A stretch of 14,706 nucleotides of DNA from Thermoplasmata archaeon (GCA_021796175.1 JAJYOM010000030.1:1-14706); one strand, 5' to 3'; counted from the stretch's first letter, positions 1-7,469 are shown. Notes: a model not told the origin generated them from the letters alone. A program made the numbers and translations.

Positions 1-39
1 TTGAGATTCCAGGTCAGTGAGTTACTAGAGGTTTTGAAC

Positions 40-1233
40 ATGCCAAAGGAATTCAAGCTCCCCGATGTCGGGGAGGGTGTAGCTGAGGGCGAGATCAGGA
101 AATGGCTAGTGAAGGAGGGAGAGGACGTAAAGGAGTTCCAGCCACTTGCCGAAATCATGACAGACAAGGTGAACGTGGAGATGACTTCGCCGTTCACCGG
201 CAAAGTGGTGCATCTAAGTGCCAGGGAAGGTGAAATTGTGAAGGTGGGACAGCCCATACTTCTTTACGAATCTGCCGGAGAGGAGCCGCAGGAGGCAAGG
301 ATGAAAACTCCTCCTTCAATAACTGATCATGCTCCTCAGGTAATGGAGAGCAGGTTTGCGGTTCAGGTGAAGGCGACTCCTGCAGTGAGGAAGAGGGCAA
401 GAGAGCTCGGCATCGACCTTGAAGCTGTGACACCGCACGATCCCTCAGGCAGGATCACTGTCGAAGATCTGGAGACGCTGGCTACTGCCCGGAAGAAGCA
501 GGAGGGGCATGCAGCCGCAACACATCCTCCGGCTGATGGCGAAATTGAAAGGATACCTGTCAGCGGTGTCAGGAGAAAAATCTTTGAGCGCATGACCGAG
601 TCGAAAAGGAACATACCTCATTTCAACTACACAGATGAAGTCGATATGTCCGCGATAGTCGACGCCAGGAACATAATGTCCAGGAAACTCGGTGAGGGTG
701 TAAAGGTGACCTACCTCCCGTTTATAATAAAGGCGCTTATTGCCTCGCTCCACGACCATCCGGTTCTGAACGCGAGCTATGACGAGAAGACCAACGAGAT
801 AGTGGTGAAGCACTTCTACAACATAGGCATAGCCGTAGCCGCCCCGGACGGGCTGGTTGTCCCTGTCATAAAGGATGCTGACAGGAAGACGATAGCGCAG
901 CTGTCAGATGAGGTGTCCGCGCTGGCAGCCAAGGCACGCACGGGGAAGCTTCAGCTGCATGAAGTGCAGGGAAGCACAATCACCATAACAAATGTCGGAC
1001 CTATAGGCGGGCTCTTCTCTTCACCGATAATCAACTATCCTGACAGCGCGATATTGGCAATACATAAGATTGAACCAAGGCCGGTAGTAAGGGAAGGGCA
1101 GATCGTTGTCAGGCAGATGATGTACTTCACAATAGCATGCGACCACAGAATAATAGACGGCGCAGAGGCAGCCATGTTCGGCAACAGGCTGATTGAGCAC
1201 CTCGAACACCCGTTTCTGATGAAGCTGGACTGA
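40..1233 (+). CDS. Dihydrolipoamide acyltransferase (E2) of a 2-oxoacid dehydrogenase complex
   Basis: This is the core acyltransferase of a 2-oxoacid dehydrogenase complex. It passes the acyl group from E1 through a lipoyl arm to CoA. Three parts are visible in 397 residues: an N-terminal lipoyl domain (about 1-77) with the lipoylation lysine Lys43 in the motif TDKVNVEM; a peripheral subunit-binding domain (about 112-147, beginning ATPAVRKRAREL); and a catalytic domain (about 180-397) ending in the HRxxDG motif with His369 and Asp373. The length is normal for the family. The reading frame stays open to base 1, but ATG 40 is the better start. It is preceded by GAGGT at 28-32, and the lipoyl domain begins right after it. 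A different frame ends in TGA at 18-20 and could be the tail of an E1-beta gene. The E3 gene starts 2 bp downstream. Thermoplasma has a comparable branched-chain-type complex, but the substrate cannot be read from E2 alone. Confidence 0.93.
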   Translation: MPKEFKLPDVGEGVAEGEIRKWLVKEGEDVKEFQPLAEIMTDKVNVEMTSPFTGKVVHLSAREGEIVKVGQPILLYESAGEEPQEARMKTPPSITDHAPQVMESRFAVQVKATPAVRKRARELGIDLEAVTPHDPSGRITVEDLETLATARKKQEGHAAATHPPADGEIERIPVSGVRRKIFERMTESKRNIPHFNYTDEVDMSAIVDARNIMSRKLGEGVKVTYLPFIIKALIASLHDHPVLNASYDEKTNEIVVKHFYNIGIAVAAPDGLVVPVIKDADRKTIAQLSDEVSALAAKARTGKLQLHEVQGSTITITNVGPIGGLFSSPIINYPDSAILAIHKIEPRPVVREGQIVVRQMMYFTIACDHRIIDGAEAAMFGNRLIEHLEHPFLMKLD

Positions 1234-1235
1234 AG

Positions 1236-2627
1236 ATGGCGGAATATGACGCTGTTGTGATAGGAGCAGGCCCTGGCGGATACCCATGCGCGATAAGGCT
1301 GGCACAGCTCGGCAAGAAGGTGGCAATTGTGGAAGAGGGAGAGCTGGGCGGGGAATGCCTGAACTTCGGTTGCATACCTTCCAAGGCAATCATTCAGCTG
1401 TCTGACCTGTACTACAGATCGAAGAATGCGTCTTCAATGGGATTATTTTCAGATGGTCCCGGCCTGCCCGACATGGGCAGGATACAGGAATTCAAGAAAG
1501 GCGTCGTCAGCAAGATGACGAAGGGGGTGGAGACGCTTCTCAGGGGAAACGGCGTGGCCATCTACAGGGGAAGGGCACGCATTGCGGGCAAGCAACGCGT
1601 GGAAGTCGGATCTGAAGCACTTGAATGTGAGAATGTTGTTGTTGCCACGGGTTCTGCATTCGTCGAACTGCCCTCGCTGAAGTATGACCACAGCAGCATC
1701 ATCAACGTGAGGGACCTGCTTTCACTGGAAGTGCTCCCGTCCAGACTGCTGATTGTCGGTGGTGGTTTCATAGGACTCGAAATGGGAGTTGCACTGGCAA
1801 AGCTCGGCACGCACGTTACTGTAGTGGAAATGATGCCGCAGGTAATGCCAGGCACTGAACAGGAAATACTCAGGGTCGTTGAAAGGAGAATCAAGTCCCT
1901 TGGCATCGAGATACACACCAGCTCTGTTGTTGAGAGTGTGGAGAAGAAGGGCAAATCCATTGTGGCGCATGTCAAGAGAGATGACGGTGCGATGACAGCC
2001 ATCGAGTGCGATCTGGTCCTGGTCAGCGTGGGCAAGAGATCATCTGCTGATGCAATGGGGCTTGACAGCGCCGGTGTTGCCGTCGACAGGAAAGGTTTTG
2101 TAATCACGGACAAACACTGCAGGACCAACGTCCGCTGGATCTATGCGGTGGGAGATGTCACAGGTCCTCCGTTTCTGGCACACAGGGCCACAGCCATGGG
2201 CAAGGTTGCTGCAGATGTTATAGCAGGCGTGCCGTCAGCAATGGAGCAGAAAGTCATGCCGAACGCAGTCTTCACTGACCCGGAGATAGCTACTGCGGGA
2301 CTTACCCAGGCGGAGGCCGAAACCAGCGGAATCAGGACAAAGATTGGTAAATTCCCCTTCACGGCATCCGGCAGGGCGGCAACGTTCGGTGAAAATGAAG
2401 GATTCGTGAAACTTGTGGCCAGTGCAGAAGACGGAACTGTCATAGGATGCCAGATAGTCGGGAAGGACGCTTCTGAGCTGATAAGCGAGGTCGTACTTGC
2501 CATAGAGATGGGTGCGACGCTCGAAGACATCGGCCTCACAATACATCCGCATCCCACGCTGCCTGAGGCAGTTATGGAGGCGGCGGAGGCGGCGGACAGG
2601 AAGGCGACACATTTCATTGTGAGGTGA
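1236..2627 (+). CDS. lpdA: Dihydrolipoyl dehydrogenase (E3)
   Basis: This FAD flavoprotein reoxidises the dihydrolipoyl arm of E2 and reduces NAD+. The 463 residues show the full family pattern. An N-terminal FAD dinucleotide fold carries GAGPGG at 10-15. The redox disulfide lies in GGECLNFGCIPSK, with Cys41 and Cys46. A second nucleotide-binding fold, for NAD(H), carries IVGGGFIGLEMG in the middle of the protein. An FAD-contacting stretch reads YAVGDVTG. The C-terminal dimerisation domain has the catalytic pair in HPHPTLPE, His439 and Glu444. The gene follows the E2 stop by 2 bp, so it is surely cotranscribed. Its place between E2 and lipB ties it to this complex rather than to a stand-alone role. 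No key residue is missing. Confidence 0.95.
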   Translation: MAEYDAVVIGAGPGGYPCAIRLAQLGKKVAIVEEGELGGECLNFGCIPSKAIIQLSDLYYRSKNASSMGLFSDGPGLPDMGRIQEFKKGVVSKMTKGVETLLRGNGVAIYRGRARIAGKQRVEVGSEALECENVVVATGSAFVELPSLKYDHSSIINVRDLLSLEVLPSRLLIVGGGFIGLEMGVALAKLGTHVTVVEMMPQVMPGTEQEILRVVERRIKSLGIEIHTSSVVESVEKKGKSIVAHVKRDDGAMTAIECDLVLVSVGKRSSADAMGLDSAGVAVDRKGFVITDKHCRTNVRWIYAVGDVTGPPFLAHRATAMGKVAADVIAGVPSAMEQKVMPNAVFTDPEIATAGLTQAEAETSGIRTKIGKFPFTASGRAATFGENEGFVKLVASAEDGTVIGCQIVGKDASELISEVVLAIEMGATLEDIGLTIHPHPTLPEAVMEAAEAADRKATHFIVR

Positions 2628-2631
2628 TTGG

Positions 2632-3330
2632 TTGCAGTACGTATCTACCGCCGCGGGAAGCAGTGAAGCCGGACTGACCAGGAGGTGCAATGTGGTCGAT
2701 CTCGGTCTCACAAATTACGGCGACTGCCTCGAACTGCAGAGAGCACTCCTGCTGCTCAGGCAGAATTCGACTGTCTGCGACACACTGCTGCTCACCGAAC
2801 ACAACCCTGTAATAACCTTCGGCAGGGGTTATAGAGATGAAACGCCGCAACTGCCCATACCTGTCTACCACGTTGAAAGAGGAGGAGAGGGGACATATCA
2901 TGGCCCTGGCCAGATCGTTGCATATCCCGTAATGAATCTTACAGAAAACGGTGTGGGTGTGAGAACGCTCGTGTCGAAGGTGCTTAACGCTGCGGTGTAC
3001 GCGCTTTCGATACAGGGAATAACAAGCGAGGCGAGGTTTGAACCCGTCGGTGTCTGGGCCGGGGACAGGAAAATAGCTTCGCTTGGAATCGCAGTCAAGC
3101 GCTGGGTTTCCTTTCATGGCATAGCTATCAACGTGAACAACACGCTGGACGGCTTCGCCTATATACAGCCATGCGGGATGAACGCATCCACCATCACTTC
3201 AGCGAAAAAACTGTTGGGGAGAGACATCGACATTTCCATGATGAAAGAGGATTTCGTCTCTGACTTCATGCGTGAATTCAGCTTTGAACCGCATCAGGTG
3301 AAAATAGGCGAACTGCTGCCGGGCAGATGA
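2632..3330 (+). CDS. lipB: Lipoyl(octanoyl) transferase
   Basis: LipB transfers an octanoyl (or lipoyl) group onto the target lysine of lipoyl domains through a thioester intermediate. Conserved family blocks are present: EHNPVITFGR (56-65), RGGEGTYHGPGQIVAYP (83-99), WAGDRKIASLG with catalytic Lys147, RWVSFHGIAINVN, and IQPCGM with acyl-accepting Cys181. The length (232 residues) is normal. TTG 2632 is supported as start by GAGGTG at 2621-2626, which overlaps the end of the E3 gene. The gene is the third in an E2-E3-lipB operon, so its acceptor is almost certainly the E2 lipoyl domain encoded at 40-1233. In bacteria the donor is octanoyl-ACP. Archaea generally lack the bacterial fatty-acid synthase, so the donor here is an open question. 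No lipA or lplA is visible in the window. Confidence 0.93.
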   Translation: MQYVSTAAGSSEAGLTRRCNVVDLGLTNYGDCLELQRALLLLRQNSTVCDTLLLTEHNPVITFGRGYRDETPQLPIPVYHVERGGEGTYHGPGQIVAYPVMNLTENGVGVRTLVSKVLNAAVYALSIQGITSEARFEPVGVWAGDRKIASLGIAVKRWVSFHGIAINVNNTLDGFAYIQPCGMNASTITSAKKLLGRDIDISMMKEDFVSDFMREFSFEPHQVKIGELLPGR

Positions 3331-3354
3331 GGCGATCATGGAATTGGCGAAACA

Positions 3355-3370
3355 TGCAAAAGGCTTAAGC
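3355..3370 (+). promoter_or_regulatory. BRE/TATA promoter of pdaD
   Basis: The sequence GCAAAAGGCTTAAGCA has a purine-rich BRE-like part followed by a CTTAAG core at 3364-3369. The core is centred 26-27 bp upstream of ATG 3393, the normal archaeal TATA-to-start-site distance. The pdaD message is therefore predicted to be leaderless. It also marks a transcriptional break in the 62 bp after lipB. Confidence 0.55.
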
Positions 3371-3392
3371 ATGACCTGATAATGGACATACC

Positions 3393-3863
3393 ATGTTTCC
3401 CGTTCCCACACGGTTCTTTGTGACATCGGGCAAGGCAATCAGCAAAGTTTCCGATCTGAACGCTTTCGATCAGGCGCTCATACTGGCCGGCATAGGCGAG
3501 CAGAACCTTGTTTCCGTTTCATCAGTGCTTCCCGTCGGAGTCAAAAAGATACCCAAAATCGACCTTCCGAGGGGGGCAGTGACCCATTGCGTGCTGGCAC
3601 AGATGAGGGGGGGAGAGGGAGAGACCATCTCTGCAGGCGTGGCTTATGGCTTCAGGGCCGACGGACAGGGGGGATACGTCGCGGAGGGGCACATGTACGG
3701 CACACAGAAGAACCTGAACCAGATACTTGAATGGAAGATGGATGAAATGTCGAAGCTCAGGCGAATGAAATTCAAGAGGATTTACTATGTCACAGAGGAG
3801 CTTGACATTCCACTCGACCACTATGGCGCGTGCCTGGCGGCGGTAGTATTTTCGTTTGACTGA
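3393..3863 (+). CDS. pdaD: Pyruvoyl-dependent arginine decarboxylase
   Basis: PdaD decarboxylates arginine to agmatine. In archaea agmatine feeds polyamine synthesis and is also needed for the agmatidine modification of tRNA-Ile. The proenzyme (156 residues) cleaves itself between two serines to make a beta chain and an alpha chain capped by a pyruvoyl group. The cleavage site is visible as LVSVSSVLP, between Ser43 and Ser44. The conserved acid in the motif EGHMYG (Glu98) and the GAVTHCVLAQ block also match the family. The length agrees with archaeal PdaD (about 155-165). The start fits a leaderless transcript from the promoter at 3355-3370. A run of seven G at 3607-3613 does not break the frame. 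Confidence 0.93.
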   Translation: MFPVPTRFFVTSGKAISKVSDLNAFDQALILAGIGEQNLVSVSSVLPVGVKKIPKIDLPRGAVTHCVLAQMRGGEGETISAGVAYGFRADGQGGYVAEGHMYGTQKNLNQILEWKMDEMSKLRRMKFKRIYYVTEELDIPLDHYGACLAAVVFSFD

Positions 3864-3878
3864 GTGCGGTAGATAAAG

Positions 3879-4298
3879 TTGATAGTTGTTGCCTGCCAGA
3901 ACTGCGGCTTCGGCAGGATTGCACAGTCGGGGATGGCAAGAACAAAGTGTTCCCACTGCGGAAGGAACATTGACGTGCGGAAGGCGGTGAAGCATTACGA
4001 TGGCAGCGACGTCGAAAAGGCGAGGTCAGCGCTGTTCATTATAAACGCTGGAATGAAGCCTGCAAGCGAGCCGCAGAGGGCCGGGAGAAGCCGCCCGGTG
4101 CCGGATCCGTCAGCAGTGGGGAAGAGGAAAAACAAATCGCTGGCAAGCTTCATATCGGAACATGATTGCTTCACAGCAGGCGAACTGTCAGACTACCTGG
4201 AGACCGGAATGGAGGGAGCGGAGACACATATCAGAAAACTCGTGGAGTCCGGCATTATCTATTCGCCGTCAAGAGGGATGTACTGCGTTGTCAGATGA
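3879..4298 (+). CDS. Zinc-ribbon and winged-helix protein of unknown function
   Basis: I do not recognise a named function. The N-terminus (1-30) is a compact zinc ribbon with two CxxC knuckles: Cys6/Cys9 in CQNCG and Cys24/Cys27 in CSHCG. It is followed by a basic stretch and a helix (DVEKARSALFIINAG). This half resembles small archaeal zinc ribbons such as the DUF5817/DUF1922 type; that is a resemblance from memory, not a search result. A low-complexity basic linker (about 60-88) leads to a C-terminal segment (about 88-139) that reads like a winged helix, with a FTAGELSDYL helix and an HIRKLVESGIIY recognition-like helix. The protein may therefore bind nucleic acid. The start is TTG 3879, 15 bp after pdaD, with only a weak GGTAG upstream, so it is probably cotranscribed with pdaD. 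Its stop directly abuts that of the opposing gene. Confidence 0.72.
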   Translation: MIVVACQNCGFGRIAQSGMARTKCSHCGRNIDVRKAVKHYDGSDVEKARSALFIINAGMKPASEPQRAGRSRPVPDPSAVGKRKNKSLASFISEHDCFTAGELSDYLETGMEGAETHIRKLVESGIIYSPSRGMYCVVR

Positions 4299-4997
4299 CT
4301 ACATCAGGCGTTTCCTGCCGACAACCTCGCCCAGCTGCAGAGGCAAAACCTTCAGAAGCAAAATCACATAGACGGCGGAAGCAAGAACCAGACTTGCGAT
4401 ATCGAAGAGCATTGTAAGGTAGGATGGCCTGAAAGAGAAAACAGGAACAAGAAGGAAATTGTAAATGACCAGAAGCGATACAGCCACGGCTATACCCCTG
4501 CTGATTGTACCGCTCTCGATCGAATACCCTATGATTGAACCGGTTGCGCCTCCGAGTATTTCGAGACCGAACGTGTAAACAAGAAGAATGAGCAGCGTGG
4601 GTATATTGAAACCGGAGCTGCCGCTGAAAACGATGCCATATTCCCCAAGCGCTATGCCTGCCGCTATAGCTGTTCCGAGTGAGTAGCCGTAGAACCTTCC
4701 CCCGCCCTTCCTCCTCAGCCTCGGGAAATTGAGCACGACAAGCACAATGAGCTCCTGTATCACTGTGAATAGTATTATCAGCAGGAAACCGCCGCCGCCC
4801 GCAGCCGTCACATCCTCGACATAGATGAAAATCGTCCCGACAATTATACCGACTGCGAGGAGACCGAATATCCACCTGTCATCGAAATATGCCTTGTCCG
4901 ATTTCGGCCAGGTGTACTTCGACAGGGAGTAATAGAGCATCAGGAGTGCGGGACCGAATGAGAGAACAGCAATGACAGGAAAGAAAAACTGGACCAT
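4299..4997 (-). CDS. Polytopic membrane protein, PrsW-like
   Basis: This protein has 232 residues and about seven predicted membrane helices (roughly 3-24, 42-60, 70-91, 103-122, 131-157, 168-187, 193-218). The N-terminal layout is a first helix ending in LYYS, a short charged loop with KYTWPKSDK, then a second helix. A central glutamate pair of positions, QE (81-82) and GEY (118-120), together with this layout recalls the PrsW family of intramembrane proteases. However, the diagnostic EExxK motif is replaced by QELIV, so activity is doubtful. The call is a fold-level resemblance only. The ATG follows the dinB stop by 18 bp and has GGAAAGGTCA upstream, so it is the second gene of a dinB operon. 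The convergent neighbour ends with no bases between the two stop codons. Confidence 0.65.
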   Translation of the reverse strand: MVQFFFPVIAVLSFGPALLMLYYSLSKYTWPKSDKAYFDDRWIFGLLAVGIIVGTIFIYVEDVTAAGGGGFLLIILFTVIQELIVLVVLNFPRLRRKGGGRFYGYSLGTAIAAGIALGEYGIVFSGSSGFNIPTLLILLVYTFGLEILGGATGSIIGYSIESGTISRGIAVAVSLLVIYNFLLVPVFSFRPSYLTMLFDIASLVLASAVYVILLLKVLPLQLGEVVGRKRLM

Positions 4998-5015
4998 GAA
5001 CTGACCTTTCCTGCC

Positions 5016-6098
5016 TCACATGAAATCAGAAAGCATCTTCTGCCCCTTCTTTTCGCCGAGGTTTGAAACCTTAACGCCCATCCTTCTCAAATTGCCGCCA
5101 TGTTCGGCGAGGAATTCCTCAATCAGCTGCTGCATGACCATCGTGCAGGATTCGACATCGTCAGTGTATTCCTGAAGGCTCCTGTTCTTCGTCCTTGTAG
5201 CCAGATCGTCCATGATGCCGATGAATGTGACAGTCCTGAAAGCCTGTCCGTCTTTCCTTACCATGCCCACCACATCAGCAAGCAGCGCGCCCGCCGTGTC
5301 ATTGAGTATTTTCGGGTCTCTGGTATCCGCCTTGAGCGTCACTATCCTTCCATACTGTTCCCTCTTCCTTTCCACCACTGCCTCATCGTCTATTCCGCGA
5401 GACGAGTTGTAGAGCCACGCACCCATTCCCGCCCCGAACTTTTTCTTCAGCTCCTGCAGAGTATTCTCCCTCAGCTGCTCCACTGTCTCTATGCCCTCCT
5501 CATTCAGCCTCTTCTCAGTTACCTTGCCCACACCGAAGAGTTTGCCTACAGGCATCGGAGACAGGAAAGTTTCCGACTGATCCGGTGTTATCACCGTAAG
5601 ACCGTCGGGCTTGTTCACGGCTGCCGCCATTTTGGATATTAGCTTGTTCGGCCCGATACCCACTGAGCAGGTCAGATTCTCCGCCTCCACAAGGCCTTTC
5701 TTTAGTTTCATACCGACATCTGCTGCCTGATCGAAGCCTGACGAGATGCCAGTGAGCTCCAGGTAAGCCTCATCGACGCTTGCCTGCTCCATCACGTGGC
5801 TGAATGTCCGAAGATATGACATTATCCTCTCGGATACAGTTTCGTAGTAATCCAGGTCGGCCCTCAGGAATACGGTATCTGCGGTGGCGTTTCTCTTAGC
5901 GAATGCAATCGGCATGCCAGACCTGATCCCAAGCTTCCTGGCTGCGTAATTTGATGTCGACACGGCACCGCTGTCCTCGGTCCTGCCTGAGTAGATGCAT
6001 ACGGCAACCGGCCTGCCCTTGAGCTGTGGATTCCTCAACTCTTCGCACTGGGCGTAGAAATAATCCAGATCGACATGTAGCACTATGCGTTCTGCCAC
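5016..6098 (-). CDS. dinB: DNA polymerase IV, Y-family (Dpo4-like)
   Basis: This is a Y-family polymerase that copies past damaged bases with low fidelity. Numbering from GTG 6098 (360 residues), the metal-binding residues are visible: Asp10 in VDLDYFYAQ, and Asp109/Glu110 in ASVDEAYLEL. Tyr15 is the ribose-excluding steric gate. The YSGRTEDSGAVSTSNYAARK block and the helix-hairpin-helix around GVGKVTEKRL fit archaeal Dpo4. The length matches Sulfolobus Dpo4 (about 352). An in-frame extension back to 6185 exists, but it has no family similarity and runs through the TATA box. A GTTTAAATT box at 6118-6126 is centred 24 bp upstream of GTG 6098, pointing to a leaderless start there. The protein ends in QKMLSDFM, a likely sliding-clamp (PCNA) binding peptide. 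Confidence 0.93.
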   Translation of the reverse strand: MAERIVLHVDLDYFYAQCEELRNPQLKGRPVAVCIYSGRTEDSGAVSTSNYAARKLGIRSGMPIAFAKRNATADTVFLRADLDYYETVSERIMSYLRTFSHVMEQASVDEAYLELTGISSGFDQAADVGMKLKKGLVEAENLTCSVGIGPNKLISKMAAAVNKPDGLTVITPDQSETFLSPMPVGKLFGVGKVTEKRLNEEGIETVEQLRENTLQELKKKFGAGMGAWLYNSSRGIDDEAVVERKREQYGRIVTLKADTRDPKILNDTAGALLADVVGMVRKDGQAFRTVTFIGIMDDLATRTKNRSLQEYTDDVESCTMVMQQLIEEFLAEHGGNLRRMGVKVSNLGEKKGQKMLSDFM

Positions 6099-6117
6099 GA
6101 CGTTTAATGATGTTTTG

Positions 6118-6126
6118 AATTTAAAC
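6118..6126 (-). promoter_or_regulatory. TATA box of dinB
   Basis: On the minus strand this reads GTTTAAATT. Its centre is 24 bp upstream of the GTG start at 6098. This suits a leaderless dinB transcript and argues against the longer N-terminal extension. Confidence 0.5.
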
Positions 6127-6188
6127 TGATTCCATACGCCGGAACAGAAGTTCATAATTGATGCGCGCCGCGAACTGCTCCGCAACAG

Positions 6189-6197
6189 ATATTAAAT
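6189..6197 (+). promoter_or_regulatory. TATA box of the small membrane-anchored protein gene
   Basis: ATATTAAAT lies about 33 bp upstream of ATG 6226 and covers the alternative in-frame ATG at 6196, which disfavours that start. It faces away from the dinB promoter in the 127-bp divergent gap (6099-6225). Confidence 0.45.
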
Positions 6198-6225
6198 GGA
6201 GTGCATTAGTTACTTTCCGACAGCG

Positions 6226-6615
6226 ATGACACCCAAGGGATGGAAAGTTGTGACGGCCGCTTTGTCCGTGCTGGTTGTGATACTTGTGGTTGTAGCGGCT
6301 TACATGGGCAGCATAGCGGGCATGGGACAGATTTCAACACTTGCCGACAACAGTCACATCTCGCTCACGCAGCTCTCCTCATCCGCCGTCAGTCTGCAGG
6401 TCAGATACTCGGGCTACCTTGTTGTTAAGTACAATTCGACGAGCGCTGTGGCACTGGTTGTGAAATACACTTACGCAGGCACCGTCTTCACATCTACGAG
6501 CCTCGGCACGCAGGGCAGAATCAACATGGCTGTGCTTCCTTCGGCAGTGACGCTTACATTCACATCCACATTTTCTGCCGCAGACATACATTACTCAGTC
6601 TATGAACAGTACTGA
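6226..6615 (+). CDS. Small membrane-anchored exported protein, function unknown
   Basis: I do not recognise this protein. It has 129 residues. A short basic N-terminus (MTPKGWK) is followed by one hydrophobic helix at about 8-26, consistent with a signal anchor. The remaining 100 residues or so are rich in Ser, Thr and Val with alternating hydrophobic residues, for example LVVKYNSTSAVALVVKYTY. This suggests a beta-sandwich domain outside the cell. No cysteines and no catalytic motif are seen. ATG 6226 is chosen over ATG 6196 because the latter lies inside the predicted TATA box. The next gene, a membrane peptidase, begins 48 bp downstream on the same strand. A functional link between them is possible but unproven. 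Confidence 0.6.
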   Translation: MTPKGWKVVTAALSVLVVILVVVAAYMGSIAGMGQISTLADNSHISLTQLSSSAVSLQVRYSGYLVVKYNSTSAVALVVKYTYAGTVFTSTSLGTQGRINMAVLPSAVTLTFTSTFSAADIHYSVYEQY

Positions 6616-6663
6616 GCGCACGTATAACATCAAATAGTTGTAAGCCGAATTGCTTTTTGCAAT

Positions 6664-7359
6664 ATGCAGGGACACGGACCATACGGCGGTACGTACGACA
6701 TGGAGACCGGGAGTTATTCCGGCACTCCCTATTACTATGTGCCAAAGGGAAGGATAAGATTCAGCGGACTGGAAAAGAGACACATACTCATAGCCTTCGT
6801 TGTGCTGGTGACTGCCTTTCTGATCATACTCACGCTTTACGGCAGGCTGGTCAACCAGCTTCCTCTCGCACTGCTGATAGCAGTTGTCTCGGTCCTCACC
6901 GGCTTCCTGTTTCACGAGCTTATGCACAAGTACTACGCACAGAAATTCGGCGCATGGGCTGAATTCAGGTATTCCACCTTCGGGCTTATCCTCGGGCTTG
7001 TAACATCGATGCTCGGGATGCTGCTCGCAGCTCCCGGCGCAGTCTACATATCAGGCAACCTGACAAGAAAAGAGAATGGTATTGTCAGTGCGGCAGGTCC
7101 GCTCACCAATACCGCATTCTCATACATTTTCCTTGGAGCCGCTTTCGCCGTTTCGCCGCTCGGATCATTGTGGGTGACCTTTTTTTCGGGAGTCGCTTTC
7201 CTCGACGCATGGCTCGGCGCGTTCAACATGATACCCTTTCCACCACTCGACGGATCGAAGATACTCAGGTGGAATTTCAGAATCTACCTGGCATGCCTGC
7301 TTCTTCCAATTGCGGCCATTGCCACCCTGCTGATGCTTCACATGATTGTACTCTTCTGA
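6664..7359 (+). CDS. M50-family membrane metalloprotease (site-2-protease-like)
   Basis: This is a polytopic zinc peptidase of the S2P/M50 type, which cuts substrates within or near the membrane. The 231 residues start with a Gly/Tyr-rich cytosolic tail (1-38). Helices follow at about 40-60 and 67-87. The zinc motif HELMH (84-88) gives His84, Glu85 and His88, and is continued by KYYAQKFG. A third zinc ligand, Asp196, is in the late motif PPLDGSKI near the end of a membrane segment. Further helices lie around 100-130, 140-180 and 205-231. Archaeal minimal M50 proteins have this size and no PDZ domain. The substrate is unknown. A run of seven T at 7180-7186 is inside the coding sequence and does not shift the frame. 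Confidence 0.85.
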   Translation: MQGHGPYGGTYDMETGSYSGTPYYYVPKGRIRFSGLEKRHILIAFVVLVTAFLIILTLYGRLVNQLPLALLIAVVSVLTGFLFHELMHKYYAQKFGAWAEFRYSTFGLILGLVTSMLGMLLAAPGAVYISGNLTRKENGIVSAAGPLTNTAFSYIFLGAAFAVSPLGSLWVTFFSGVAFLDAWLGAFNMIPFPPLDGSKILRWNFRIYLACLLLPIAAIATLLMLHMIVLF

Positions 7360-7439
7360 AAACCTGCCCGTCACCTGCATGACCATCAGTACTGGCAGAA
7401 ATTTATTCATCATATATTTTCGACATTCGAAGCAATAGA

Positions 7440-7448
7440 TTATTTATT
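7440..7448 (+). promoter_or_regulatory. TATA box of adk
   Basis: TTATTTATT is centred 26 bp upstream of ATG 7470. No Shine-Dalgarno sequence precedes the ATG, so a leaderless adk transcript is predicted. The 110-bp gap before adk also holds a second AT-rich stretch around 7400-7415, with no other feature seen. Confidence 0.55.
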
Positions 7449-7469
7449 CTCATCAGTTACCGTCGGAAT

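Noticed and set aside
1..39. N-terminal extension of the E2 gene from TTG at base 1
   Set aside because: It adds 13 residues before the lipoyl domain with no family similarity. ATG 40 has a Shine-Dalgarno motif at 28-32. The region more likely holds the end of the preceding gene, since another frame stops at 18-20.
445..813. Long minus-strand open frames across E2, E3 and other genes
   Set aside because: They are antisense shadows of well-supported genes in a G/C-biased genome, with no recognisable domains and no start signals.
3607..3613. Run of seven G in pdaD as a possible frameshift site
   Set aside because: The pdaD frame is intact across it and the protein matches the family on both sides.
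6099..6185. Longer dinB reading frame starting at 6185
   Set aside because: The extra 29 residues have no similarity to Dpo4, and the predicted TATA box at 6118-6126 lies inside them. GTG 6098 gives the normal protein length.
7180..7186. Run of seven T in the M50 peptidase gene as terminator or slippage site
   Set aside because: It is inside an intact coding frame with conserved motifs on both sides. No evidence of early termination or frameshift.
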